Made by a program: the position numbers and the translations under genes. DNA of 64,000 nucleotides, from the NCBI GenBank assembly GCA_905235285.1, contig CAJOLI010000001.1:1-64000 (forward strand), written 5' to 3'. Under the pieces are notes generated by a model, which saw only the letters and a list, made by a program, of their open reading frames with translations, was not told where the DNA came from and did no database searches. Shown one piece after another: positions 7,619 to 15,832 of this stretch; within the stretch, counting starts at the first letter, position 1, and every line of letters starts with the position of its first letter. The stretch comes from an uncultured Bacteroidaceae bacterium (GTDB lineage Bacteria > Bacteroidota > Bacteroidia > Bacteroidales > Bacteroidaceae).

Positions 7619-8827
7619 ATGCCAGAAATATCTGTCAGAGGCCATGAGATGCCAGCATCGCCAATTCGCAAGCTGGCTCCATTAGCTAACGCTGCGAAGC
7701 AAAGAGGGATAAAAGTGTATCACCTGAATATCGGTCAGCCTGACCTGCCGACTCCGCCGGCTGCGTTGGATGCTATCCGTGGCATTGACCGGAGCATCCT
7801 GGAGTACTCCCCCTCTCAGGGGTACCTGAGCTATAGGAAGAAGCTGGTTGAGTACTATGCGAAGTACAATATCGAGGTGACGGCGGATGATATCATCATC
7901 ACGAGCGGCGGCTCTGAGGCTGTTCTTTTCGCCTTCCTGTCATGTCTGAATCCGGGTGATGAGATTATAGTTCCTGAGCCTGCGTACGCGAACTACATGG
8001 CGTTCGCTATCTCGGCGGGAGCAGTCATACGCACGGTGACTACGACTATCGATGAAGGCTTCTCGTTGCCAAAAGTAGAGAAGTTTGAAGAACTTATCAA
8101 CGCTCGTACGCGTGCGATATTAATCTGTAACCCGAACAATCCGACGGGTTACCTGTACACGCGTCGCGAGATGAATCAGATTCGGGACTTGGTTAAGAAG
8201 TACGACCTCTATCTCTTCTCGGATGAGGTTTACCGCGAGTTCATCTATACGGGTTCGCCATATATCAGCGCCTGCCATCTGGAGGGTATTGAGAATAATG
8301 TCGTTCTGATAGACTCTGTGTCAAAACGTTATTCTGAATGTGGCATCCGCATAGGTGCTCTTATTACGAAGAACAAGGATGTGCGTGAGGCAGTGATGAA
8401 GTTCTGCCAGGCTCGGTTGTCTCCTCCTCTGATAGGTCAGATTGCGGCGGAGGCTTCTCTGGATGCAGGTGAGGACTATGCGCGTGATGTCTACGACGAA
8501 TATGTGGAGCGTCGGAAATGCCTTATTGATGGTCTGAACCGCATTCCGGGGGTGTATAGTCCTATCCCTATGGGTGCGTTCTACACTGTTGCAAAGTTGC
8601 CTGTGGATGATGCGGAGGATTTCTGCGCGTGGTGTCTAAGTGATTTCAACTATGAAGGTGAGACGGTCATGATGGCTCCTGCTGCAGGCTTCTACACGAC
8701 GCCCGGTTTGGGGCGCAACGAGGTGCGCCTGGCATATGTCCTTAACAAAAGGGACCTTGTGCGTGCTCTTTATATCCTGAGCAAGGCGTTAGAGGAGTAT
8801 AGGGGCTCTCGCTCCGCTCGATTATAG
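7619..8827 (+). CDS. PLP-dependent aminotransferase (aspartate aminotransferase family, class I)
   Basis: A 402-residue fold-type I aminotransferase, probably acting on aspartate or a related amino acid with 2-oxoglutarate. Visible features: NIGQPDLPTPP (residues 37-47, substrate loop), TSGGSEA (95-101, cofactor phosphate contact), NPNNPTG (171-177), SDEVYREF (201-208, Asp and Tyr that contact PLP), the Schiff-base Lys236 in DSVSKRYS, and a C-terminal EVRLAYV with the carboxylate-binding Arg. Substrate preference cannot be fixed. The stop codon TAG lies at the first bases of a 7-bp repeat array, so the C-terminus may have been trimmed or extended by repeat growth. It has its own promoter at 7556-7587. 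Confidence 0.9.
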   Translation: MPEISVRGHEMPASPIRKLAPLANAAKQRGIKVYHLNIGQPDLPTPPAALDAIRGIDRSILEYSPSQGYLSYRKKLVEYYAKYNIEVTADDIIITSGGSEAVLFAFLSCLNPGDEIIVPEPAYANYMAFAISAGAVIRTVTTTIDEGFSLPKVEKFEELINARTRAILICNPNNPTGYLYTRREMNQIRDLVKKYDLYLFSDEVYREFIYTGSPYISACHLEGIENNVVLIDSVSKRYSECGIRIGALITKNKDVREAVMKFCQARLSPPLIGQIAAEASLDAGEDYARDVYDEYVERRKCLIDGLNRIPGVYSPIPMGAFYTVAKLPVDDAEDFCAWCLSDFNYEGETVMMAPAAGFYTTPGLGRNEVRLAYVLNKRDLVRALYILSKALEEYRGSRSARL

Positions 8828-8936
8828 TTTACAGTTTACAGTTTACAGTTTACGGTTTACCGTTTACAGTTTAGGGTTTACAGTTTACAGTTTACAGTTT
8901 AGGGTTAAGGGTTTACAGTTTATGGTTTACAGTTGT
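8824..8936. repeat. Heptamer repeat array (GTTTACA), copy 1
   Basis: About 16 consecutive 7-bp units, mostly GTTTACA with variants GTTTACG, GTTTAGG and GTTAAGG. The array starts at the stop codon of the aminotransferase gene. Confidence 0.9.
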
Positions 8937-9177
8937 TGGGTCGCTACGCTCAAAATCAATCAAAAATTAATTTGGAAAATCATTCAAACATAACTGAGAG
9001 ATTTTTGAGATAGATTTTCTTGAGACATTCTTCGAAGTATCGAAGCGTCGCAAGCGCCGAGCGGAGGAACGAAGTGACGACCATAAAAGAGGGTTTATAG
9101 TTTACAGTTTACAGTTTACAGTTTAGGGTTTATAGTTTAGGGTTTACGGTTTAGGGTTTACAGTTAAGAGTTAAGAG
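8828..9177. other. Gene-free stretch between aminotransferase and permease genes
   Basis: Two heptamer arrays (8824-8936 and 9092-9188) flank about 150 bp of unique sequence. Near 9042-9066 is a GC-rich motif (GAAGCGTCGCAAG..GCCGAGCGGA) that recurs almost identically at about 10482-10506, before nadC. No ORF, RNA gene or clear promoter is seen. Confidence 0.75.
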
Positions 9178-9188
9178 TTGAGAGTTGA
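9092..9188. repeat. Heptamer repeat array, copy 2, running into a start codon
   Basis: About 13 units of 7 bp drift from GTTTACA/GTTTAGG to AGTTAAG and AGTTGAG. The last units overlap the first codons of the downstream permease gene, including its TTG start at 9178. Confidence 0.85.
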
Positions 9189-10422
9189 GTCTTCCATAGC
9201 TACGCGCTTGTTTGCCCTGCGGGGCGAGGAGCAAAGGGTGTCGCGCCCCGCGGTGACGATTGCCGTATGGGGTGTGGCGGTAGGTCTTATGGTGATGATA
9301 CTCTCTGTATGTATCGTCCTGGGTTTCAAGAATGAGATAAGGCAGAAAGTCGTAGGCTTCGGCGGCAACATAGAAATAATAAATTACGAAAGCCTGTACA
9401 AGGCAGAAGCTGAGCCGATAGCCTTCAGCAAAAGCATGCTCGACAGCCTTGAGCACACAGAAGGAGTACGCCACGTACAGCCGTTCTGCACGAAGACAGG
9501 GATGCTGAAGACGGATGATGCTTTCAAGGGGATTGTCTTGAGGGGTGTTGGTGAAACGTTTGACACGACGTTTTTAGCGGCTAACCTTGTTGCGGGTCGT
9601 TTGCCTCGCTTCTCATCGACTTCGGGTTCGAACGAGATAGTCGTTTCGCAGACGGTATGCAACGAATTGAAGCTGAAGGTGGGCGACAGGGTTTACGCCT
9701 ATTTTTTCTCAGATCAGGTGAAGGCACGTCGCTTGACGATAACGGGTGTTTATGAGACTCACCTTAGTGAGTTGGATGGGCGCCAGGTATTTACGGACCT
9801 TTACACTACTCAGCGTCTGAACGGTTGGGCAGGTGACCAATACGCGGGTGTGGAACTGCTGCTTGACGATTTTAATGCTACAGATGGCGTGACCTCTACG
9901 CTGATATCACGCTACAATCATGCGAAAGATGAGTATGGCGTAGACTATTCTGTACAGGCTATCAGCGACCTCTATCCGGGACTTTTCACTTGGCTTGACC
10001 TTATAGACACGAATGTGTATGTCATACTGACTCTCATGCTGGTCCTGAGTCTGTTCACGATGGTTTCAGGCTTGCTAATAATAATCCTGGAGCGGACTAA
10101 CTTCATCGCTGTAATGAAGAGCATCGGAGCCTCTAATAGTCAGATACGTCTGATATTCCTTCATTTTGCGGTGCTGTTAGTCGTACGTGGAGTCTGCCTG
10201 GGGCTCTGCCTGGGAGTGGGGCTGGCATTCCTCCAGAAACGATGTCACCTGGTAAGTCTGGATGCATCAACCTACTATATCGACACGGTGCCGATAGAAT
10301 TTTCTTGGCTGCTAATTATTGCCTTAGTAGTGGGTTCACTGGTGATTTCGACGTTGACACTGATCATACCTACGTACCTGGTGTCACGTATACATCCAGC
10401 CCGCGTCATGCGGTTTGAATAG
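9178..10422 (+). CDS. FtsX-like ABC transporter permease (LolC/LolE type)
   Basis: A 414-residue inner-membrane permease of the lipoprotein-releasing/FtsX family. Residues 27-50 form TM1 (AVTIAVWGVAVGLMVMIL and on), residues about 55-270 the periplasmic domain, and three helices follow at about 278-305, 322-345 and 370-395. The conserved VSRPAV before TM1, FKNEIRQKV after it and MKSIGASNSQIR are typical. It probably works with an ATPase encoded elsewhere to move lipoproteins from the inner membrane. No ATG lies near the expected start; TTG at 9178, inside the heptamer array, restores the family N-terminus (VESSIATRLFALR). The next in-frame ATG would remove the start of TM1. Confidence 0.85.
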   Translation: MRVESSIATRLFALRGEEQRVSRPAVTIAVWGVAVGLMVMILSVCIVLGFKNEIRQKVVGFGGNIEIINYESLYKAEAEPIAFSKSMLDSLEHTEGVRHVQPFCTKTGMLKTDDAFKGIVLRGVGETFDTTFLAANLVAGRLPRFSSTSGSNEIVVSQTVCNELKLKVGDRVYAYFFSDQVKARRLTITGVYETHLSELDGRQVFTDLYTTQRLNGWAGDQYAGVELLLDDFNATDGVTSTLISRYNHAKDEYGVDYSVQAISDLYPGLFTWLDLIDTNVYVILTLMLVLSLFTMVSGLLIIILERTNFIAVMKSIGASNSQIRLIFLHFAVLLVVRGVCLGLCLGVGLAFLQKRCHLVSLDASTYYIDTVPIEFSWLLIIALVVGSLVISTLTLIIPTYLVSRIHPARVMRFE

Positions 10423-10435
10423 TTAAGGGCCGGGC

Positions 10436-10473
10436 CTCTCTCCCCGCTCTCCCCCAAGGGGAGAGGGCCTCGC
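10436..10473. repeat. C/G-rich hairpin of dispersed type
   Basis: CTCTCCCC and GGGGAGAG arms separated by a C-rich loop lie just after the permease stop codon. It may act as a terminator but has no T-run; similar C/T-rich elements occur near 1911 and at 44.3-44.7 kb. Confidence 0.45.
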
Positions 10474-10507
10474 TTCGCTCGAAGAAGCGTCGCAAGGGCC
10501 GAGCGAA

Positions 10508-10546
10508 GAGTTAATAGTTAAGAGTTAATAGTTTATAGTTAAAAGT
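10508..10546. repeat. Heptamer repeat array (AGTTAAT), copy 3
   Basis: Five to six 7-bp units (AGTTAAT, AGTTAAG, AGTTTAT, AGTTAAA) end four bases before the nadC start codon. Confidence 0.8.
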
Positions 10547-10549
10547 TAT

Positions 10550-11398
10550 ATGTACACAGTAGATGAACTTAATGATCGACTGATCGATCTTGCCTTTGCC
10601 GAAGATATAGGTGATGGCGACCACACGACACTTTGTTGTATTCCTGCTGACGCGATGGGCACGAGCCGTCTGCTCATTAAGGAGGATGGCATCCTGGCCG
10701 GTGTCGAGATTGCGAAGCGTGTTTTCCATCGTTTCGATGCGGACATGAAAGTAGAAGTGCTTATGGCGGACGGCTCGCCTGTCAAGCCCGGCGATGTGGC
10801 CATGATTGTCTCGGGACGGGTACAGAGTCTCTTGCAGACGGAGCGGCTGATGCTAAACATCATGCAGCGGATGTCGGGCATAGCGACTATGACGCGCCGC
10901 TACGTCGAGCGTCTCGAGGGGACAGGGACACGTGTCCTGGACACTCGCAAGACTACGCCAGGCATGCGTATGCTGGAGAAGGAAGCGGTGAAGATAGGCG
11001 GCGGCTGCAACCACCGTATTGGTCTCTTTGACATGATACTGCTGAAAGACAACCACGTTGATTTTGCGGGTGGCATTGCTAATGCTATAAATCGATGCCA
11101 CGAATATCTGAAGGCAAAGGACAAGAACTTGAAGATTGAGATTGAGGTGCGAAACTTCGATGAACTCAGTCAGGTCCTTGCGATAGGTGGGGTGGACCGC
11201 ATCATGCTGGACAATTTCACTCCTTCAGCCACACGCAAGGCGGTAGAGATTATAGGTCATCGCTTCGAAACAGAGTCGAGCGGCGGCATCACTATAGACA
11301 ACTTGCGCGAGTATGCTGAATGTGGCGTAGACTTTATCTCGGTAGGTGCTCTCACACATAGTGTCAAGGGCCTCGATATGAGTTTCAAGGCGTGCTGA
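10550..11398 (+). CDS. nadC: Nicotinate-nucleotide pyrophosphorylase (carboxylating)
   Basis: A 282-residue quinolinate phosphoribosyltransferase that makes nicotinate mononucleotide from quinolinate and PRPP in de novo NAD synthesis. The N-terminal part carries AFAEDIGDGDHTT (residues 12-24); the barrel domain carries LLQTERLMLNIMQRMSGIAT, LDTRKTTPGMRMLEK, GGGCNHRIGLFDMILLKDNH and IEIEVRNFDEL, which contain the expected substrate Arg, Lys and Glu/Asp residues. The C-terminal GVDFISVGALTHSVKGLDMS is the phosphate-binding end. nadE lies at 60.3-62.2 kb, so two NAD-synthesis genes are in the window but not clustered. Heptamer repeats replace a recognisable promoter upstream. Confidence 0.97.
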   Translation: MYTVDELNDRLIDLAFAEDIGDGDHTTLCCIPADAMGTSRLLIKEDGILAGVEIAKRVFHRFDADMKVEVLMADGSPVKPGDVAMIVSGRVQSLLQTERLMLNIMQRMSGIATMTRRYVERLEGTGTRVLDTRKTTPGMRMLEKEAVKIGGGCNHRIGLFDMILLKDNHVDFAGGIANAINRCHEYLKAKDKNLKIEIEVRNFDELSQVLAIGGVDRIMLDNFTPSATRKAVEIIGHRFETESSGGITIDNLREYAECGVDFISVGALTHSVKGLDMSFKAC

Positions 11399-11414
11399 AT
11401 TATTTGTTGAAACG

Positions 11415-13814
11415 ATGAAAAACAGTCAACCCTTATGTGCAACGTCCCGCAGGCTATTGCTCTTGATTGCAGTAGTCTTGCCCTTGCATTGTATTCTGTC
11501 TTTCAACGTTTCTTTTTTCTCAGTGTCAGCCCAGAATATCAAGGAACGCAATCTTGATGAGGTTGTAGTCAAGCCCAAGAAGCAACGCTATCGTCGCAAA
11601 GGGAACCCTGCGGTAGAACTTATGCGTAAAGTCATAGCTGCCAAGGCCGATCACGACCTCTCACACAACGACTTCGTTCGCTACAACAAATATCAGCGTC
11701 TGACTTACGCATATAATAATATTAGTACGCGCGCGAGAGATTCACTCAAACTCTTCCAGCGCCCGTTGCTGAAACGTCAGATAGAATTCTGCCCGCAGAC
11801 GGGAAAGTACATCCTGCCCATAGGATATACAGAAACAGCGTCGCAGCATCTGCGTAGCCGTTCGCCCAAGCGCGAACGCAACTATGTCCTAGGCTCCCAT
11901 ACCGAGGGTGTCATGGACATGTTCGTCGAGGGCGACATGGTGACGACCGTCCTCCGTAGCATCTTTGCCGATGTCAATGTCTACGACGATGTCATCACTC
12001 TGTTCGAACGCAAGTTCACGAGCCCTCTCTCATCACGGGCGGCCATCTCCTTCTTCCAATTTTTCATCCTTGACACTTGCGAGGTCGACCATGAGCAGGT
12101 TATTCGTCTTAACTTCGTACCTCAGAATCCTCAGGACTTTGGCTTCTCGGGATATCTCAACGTACTGGCCGATAGCACCTATCGTGTGCAGCAGTGCCGG
12201 CTGCAGTTGCCGCTTCGTTCGAGCGTAAATTTCATATCCAATCTGGTCATCGAGCAGAAATTCACGGACCTGCCCAACGGCCAGCGTGTGCTCCAGACAG
12301 ACGACCTCTTTGCCGAACTCGGTGTCGTAAAGAGTCAGAGACTGGCCATGCTCCATCGTTCGACTCAGTACAGCGGCTATCGCACAGATTCTATTGCCGA
12401 CATATATTTTCTGCCGAGCGATGTTCGCCGCGAAGCAGCAAAAGAACAGGACGACGAGTCGTTTTGGCAGAGCTATCGCATCGACAGCCTCACGACAGCC
12501 GAGGAAAACCTCGCGTCCACCATAGCCCAGCTGAAAGAGCGTTCACTCCATAGCTTTCCAATGTTTATAGCTCGAAGCATTATCAGTAATTTCGTGCCTA
12601 CAAGTCTCGACCCCAAACGCAGCTACTTTGACATTGGTCCGCTCATGAGTACCGTGTCACACAATGAGACTGATGGCTACCGCATCAGGCTCGGCGGACA
12701 ATCGACGGCCAACCTTAGCCCACATCTCTTTGTAAAAGGATATGCCGCTTATGGGATTCGAAGTGAAAAGTGGTACGGACTATCAGAACTCGAGTACTCA
12801 TTCCTCCGCAAGAGATATTCCGCCAATGAGTGGCCCCGCCACTCACTTATGGCATCCTTCCAGCAGGATGTGTTTTCGCCTGCTGATTTCATGTGGCAAA
12901 ATGGGCGTGACAAAGATAATGCATGGATTTCGTTTAAGACACAGACAGTAGACCATCTGATGCTCAATCGTCAGTGGACAGCGCGCTACGAAGTTGAAAC
13001 GAATGCCCACGTCGATTTCAAGCTCCAGTTCAAGTCCTCACAGCTGACGCCCCAAGGCTCGCTCTTCTATCGCCGGTTAAATGATGAGGATGTGTCATCG
13101 TTTCACATGGCAGATATAACTACGTCAGTGCGCTGGGCTCCCGGTGAGGAAGTCATTAACACGAAACAGCGGCGTCACGTCGTAAACCATAACAATCCCA
13201 TCTTTTCGCTCGCTCACACCGTAGGGCTCAACGGTGTCCTCAACAATGAATATCGCTATAATCTCACCGAAGTCACCGCGTACGAGCGCATCTGGCTCAA
13301 CTCTTACGGGCGCATTGACCTAAGCCTGCGGGGTGGGTTGCAGTGGAATCGTGTTCCCTTCCCCCTGCTTATTATGCCTGTTGCCAACAATAGCTACATC
13401 ATCACACGCAATATGTTCTCGATGATTAACAACCTTGAGTTCGTCAACGACCGCTATGCATCAGCTATGTTCGAGTGGGACCTTTCGGGCAAATTGCTAA
13501 ACCGTGTGCCCCTGCTGAAAAAGTTGAAGCTGCGTGAGGTGATAGGCTTCAAAGCTCTATATGGTCACCTCAGCAGCCGCAACAATCCATTAGCTGAGCG
13601 CAATGCTGGTTCCGATCAGCTCTTCTATATGCCTTCGCGCGATGGCGTCTCTATTGTGCATCCAATGTCATCGACTCCATATATGGAGTTCAACGTAGGG
13701 TTGCATAACATACTCAAGGTCATTCGCATCGACTACGTCCGCCGCCTCAACTATCTCAACTACGCGGGAGTGAAGAAGCATGGCGTACGATTCTGTCTTG
13801 ATTTTGATTTCTGA
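11415..13814 (+). CDS. DUF5686 family outer-membrane protein
   Basis: A 799-residue envelope protein. A long N-terminal signal (hydrophobic residues about 13-35, then VSAQN) is followed by LDEVVVKPKKQRYRRKGNPAVELMRKVI, the usual opening of the DUF5686 domain of Bacteroidetes. The mid-region contains NPQDFGFSGYLNVLADSTYRV, also characteristic. The C-terminal 350 residues are rich in alternating aromatic strands and end in an aromatic (DFDF), as for an outer-membrane beta-barrel. Many homologues carry an N-terminal carboxypeptidase-regulatory-like domain; here that domain is missing or reduced to the VVVKPKKQ strand. Function is unknown. It begins 16 bp after nadC, but linkage to NAD synthesis is probably only positional. 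Confidence 0.8.
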   Translation: MKNSQPLCATSRRLLLLIAVVLPLHCILSFNVSFFSVSAQNIKERNLDEVVVKPKKQRYRRKGNPAVELMRKVIAAKADHDLSHNDFVRYNKYQRLTYAYNNISTRARDSLKLFQRPLLKRQIEFCPQTGKYILPIGYTETASQHLRSRSPKRERNYVLGSHTEGVMDMFVEGDMVTTVLRSIFADVNVYDDVITLFERKFTSPLSSRAAISFFQFFILDTCEVDHEQVIRLNFVPQNPQDFGFSGYLNVLADSTYRVQQCRLQLPLRSSVNFISNLVIEQKFTDLPNGQRVLQTDDLFAELGVVKSQRLAMLHRSTQYSGYRTDSIADIYFLPSDVRREAAKEQDDESFWQSYRIDSLTTAEENLASTIAQLKERSLHSFPMFIARSIISNFVPTSLDPKRSYFDIGPLMSTVSHNETDGYRIRLGGQSTANLSPHLFVKGYAAYGIRSEKWYGLSELEYSFLRKRYSANEWPRHSLMASFQQDVFSPADFMWQNGRDKDNAWISFKTQTVDHLMLNRQWTARYEVETNAHVDFKLQFKSSQLTPQGSLFYRRLNDEDVSSFHMADITTSVRWAPGEEVINTKQRRHVVNHNNPIFSLAHTVGLNGVLNNEYRYNLTEVTAYERIWLNSYGRIDLSLRGGLQWNRVPFPLLIMPVANNSYIITRNMFSMINNLEFVNDRYASAMFEWDLSGKLLNRVPLLKKLKLREVIGFKALYGHLSSRNNPLAERNAGSDQLFYMPSRDGVSIVHPMSSTPYMEFNVGLHNILKVIRIDYVRRLNYLNYAGVKKHGVRFCLDFDF

Positions 13815-13827
13815 AGACGTTGGATTT

Positions 13828-13973
13828 CATCCTTCGTTTTCTCGCCATGGCATAGCTCAAGCAAGCTTGGCTCTGCTCATTTGGCTTAACGAAAACGTTG
13901 CATCCTTCGTTTTCTCGCCAAGGCAAAGTCGAAGCAAGCTTCGTTTTTGCTCTTCTGGCTTAACGAGAACTTT
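13828..13973. repeat. Two tandem 73-bp copies of a dispersed repeat
   Basis: Two adjacent copies (13828-13900 and 13901-13973), about 75-80 percent identical, each start CATCCTTCGTTTTCTCGCCA and end near TTAACGAAAACGTT (copy 1) or TTAACGAGAAC (copy 2). A related 57-bp copy lies at 46340-46396 at the 5' end of ctpA and a 27-bp segment in the other orientation near 44602-44628. The pair fills the gap between two convergent genes, and the second copy abuts the stop codon of the DUF4468 gene. Confidence 0.8.
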
Positions 13974-14545
13974 CAATTTCCAAGCTTTTCCTTGAAAGTG
14001 CTGAAAATCTCAGCAACACGGTCCACCGTCTTTCTGCGGAACTTACCACTGCGTGGGTAGAGTTTCGTGCCGGCTTTGTTGATGGCAGCCTTGTCCGAGA
14101 TCCATTCCTCTGCCTTGTATTCCTCGCCTTTGTTGCCTTCCTGGTCGAAACCGTAGTAGTAGCTGATGTTCCGGATAGTCACGTTGGCCTTGCCGTCGGG
14201 TAGAGCATCGGCGGCTATGATGTAGCGGAAATAGGTGTGGTCCCAGTTGAGGAACTTCTTTTTAAACGTCATGATTTCCTCTATGCGAGCTACTATGGTG
14301 TTGTTCTCATCTGAGACCACTCGCGTACGCAGGTCCTGACGGGCTTCTGCCACCAGTTGTTTCACACACGCCTGCAGCGTGGCATAGACATCAGCCTGAC
14401 TCTTGTCCTTCGTGTCAAAGGTCTGTCTGAACACTATCAATCCGCCTTCTTCGGGAACGGCTCCGGCAAGATAGCCTTGTTCTTTGTCCTGAGCCATAGC
14501 ACACAATGGCATGGCCATCAAGATCATAAGAATTACTTTTTTCAT
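13973..14545 (-). CDS. DUF4468 domain protein, exported
   Basis: A 190-residue protein with a clear signal peptide (residues 1-18, ending LCAMA-QD). The mature part matches the DUF4468 family of Bacteroidetes, which has a TBP-like fold: FRQTFDTKDKSQADVYATL near residue 40, a central MTFKKKFLNWDHTYFRYII, and a C-terminal helix. Function is unknown; relatives are periplasmic or surface proteins. It lies 56 bp downstream of the MacB-type permease on the same strand and could be the last gene of that operon. Its stop codon abuts a dispersed repeat. Confidence 0.75.
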   Translation of the reverse strand: MKKVILMILMAMPLCAMAQDKEQGYLAGAVPEEGGLIVFRQTFDTKDKSQADVYATLQACVKQLVAEARQDLRTRVVSDENNTIVARIEEIMTFKKKFLNWDHTYFRYIIAADALPDGKANVTIRNISYYYGFDQEGNKGEEYKAEEWISDKAAINKAGTKLYPRSGKFRRKTVDRVAEIFSTFKEKLGN

Positions 14546-14601
14546 CGTACAAGTTTATTTTTAGTTATAATTGCGAATACCAACTTTCAGCTACGGCATC
14601 A

Positions 14602-15822
14602 TTACTCATACCTTATAGCTTCAATCGGGTCTAAGCGTGCAGCCTTCTGGGCAGGGAAATATCCGAAACCAACGCCTATGGCCACACATACGGCAAAGCT
14701 AACGATGACGCTCCAGGCAGGTATGACGGCGGGGTAGCCAATGATAATATTACACCCCCATGTCATCAGCGCGCCGAAGAGCACGCCCAGTATGCCGCCC
14801 GTCAGGCTTATCAGTATGGATTCGATGAGGAATTGGTTGGAGATGTCTAAGCCTCGCGCTCCAACGCTCATGCGCAGGCCTATCTCGCGCGTACGTTCTG
14901 TGACGCTGACCAGCATGATGTTCATGATGCCTATTCCGGCCACAAGCAGCGAGAAGGCGGCTGCCACGACGAGGATGATAGTTATCGTGTCCATTGTCGA
15001 CGACATCGTTTCCATCCATTCCTGCTGCGAGCGGATGGTAAAGTTGTCTTCCTCGTCGGTCTTCAGCTTATGCGTGCGGCGCAGAATCTGCGTGAGGTCC
15101 TCGATGGCCTCTTCCGACAATTCTTCGGTCACGGCAGAGCACAGGATGCTGTTGAAATGGGTCTGTGCAGCCAGTCGCTTCATCACGGTGGTGTATGGCG
15201 CCACGATGACGTTGTCCTGGTCCATGCCCCAGTTGTTGTAGCCTTTTCCCTTGAATACACCTATGATGCGCAGAGGTATGTTCTTGAAACGGAGAGTCTT
15301 GCCTACGGGGTCCTGACCATTGGGAAACAGTTCCTTCACGATAGTCTGGCCGATGATGCATACCTTAGAAGATTTCTTGACGTCTTCTTCAGTAAAGAAA
15401 ACACCTTCCTCAATTTCCCACAGGCGTATGCCTAAGTAGTCAGGGCTCTCGCCATAGCATGTTGACGTGGTGTTGTTAGCACCGAAGACGGCCTGTCCGC
15501 TCGTGCTCACCTCCGGCGATACTTTATTCACGAATTTAGCTTCAGCGAGGATGGTCTCATAGTCCACTTGCTTCAGAGTCTGCATGGCAGAGGGGTCGAG
15601 GCGCACGCCGCCGCGCATATCAGCACCCGGACGTATGGTGAGCATATTTGTGCCGTTCTTCTGTATCTCCTCGCGTATACTTTGCTTGGAGCCTTGGCCG
15701 ATGGCCATCATGACGATGACGGCTCCGACGCCGATGATGATGCCGAGCATCGAGAGGAACGAGCGTCCCTTGTTGCTGAGAATGGCCTTAATGGCTATCT
15801 TGAAGAGGTTTAAGTAGCTCAT
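14602..15822 (-). CDS. MacB-type ABC transporter permease
   Basis: A 406-residue permease with one N-terminal helix (residues 18-42: GRSFLSMLGIIIGVGAVIV), a large periplasmic MacB_PCD domain (about 45-270), and a C-terminal FtsX domain with three helices (about 275-300, 325-350, 365-390). Motifs TRTREIGLRMSVGA-like and DPIEAIRYE at the very end are typical. ATPase and permease are separate polypeptides here, unlike E. coli MacB. It is the third gene after the adaptor and ATPase genes (10-bp gap). The complex would couple ATP hydrolysis to export of a small molecule, peptide or lipoprotein. Confidence 0.92.
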   Translation of the reverse strand: MSYLNLFKIAIKAILSNKGRSFLSMLGIIIGVGAVIVMMAIGQGSKQSIREEIQKNGTNMLTIRPGADMRGGVRLDPSAMQTLKQVDYETILAEAKFVNKVSPEVSTSGQAVFGANNTTSTCYGESPDYLGIRLWEIEEGVFFTEEDVKKSSKVCIIGQTIVKELFPNGQDPVGKTLRFKNIPLRIIGVFKGKGYNNWGMDQDNVIVAPYTTVMKRLAAQTHFNSILCSAVTEELSEEAIEDLTQILRRTHKLKTDEEDNFTIRSQQEWMETMSSTMDTITIILVVAAAFSLLVAGIGIMNIMLVSVTERTREIGLRMSVGARGLDISNQFLIESILISLTGGILGVLFGALMTWGCNIIIGYPAVIPAWSVIVSFAVCVAIGVGFGYFPAQKAARLDPIEAIRYE

Positions 15823-15832
15823 GTATTATTAT

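Noticed and set aside
8824..9188. Telomere-like GTTTAGG repeats
   Set aside because: The units are mixed 7-mers inside a circular-type bacterial gene context; no end or telomere-resolution gene is present.
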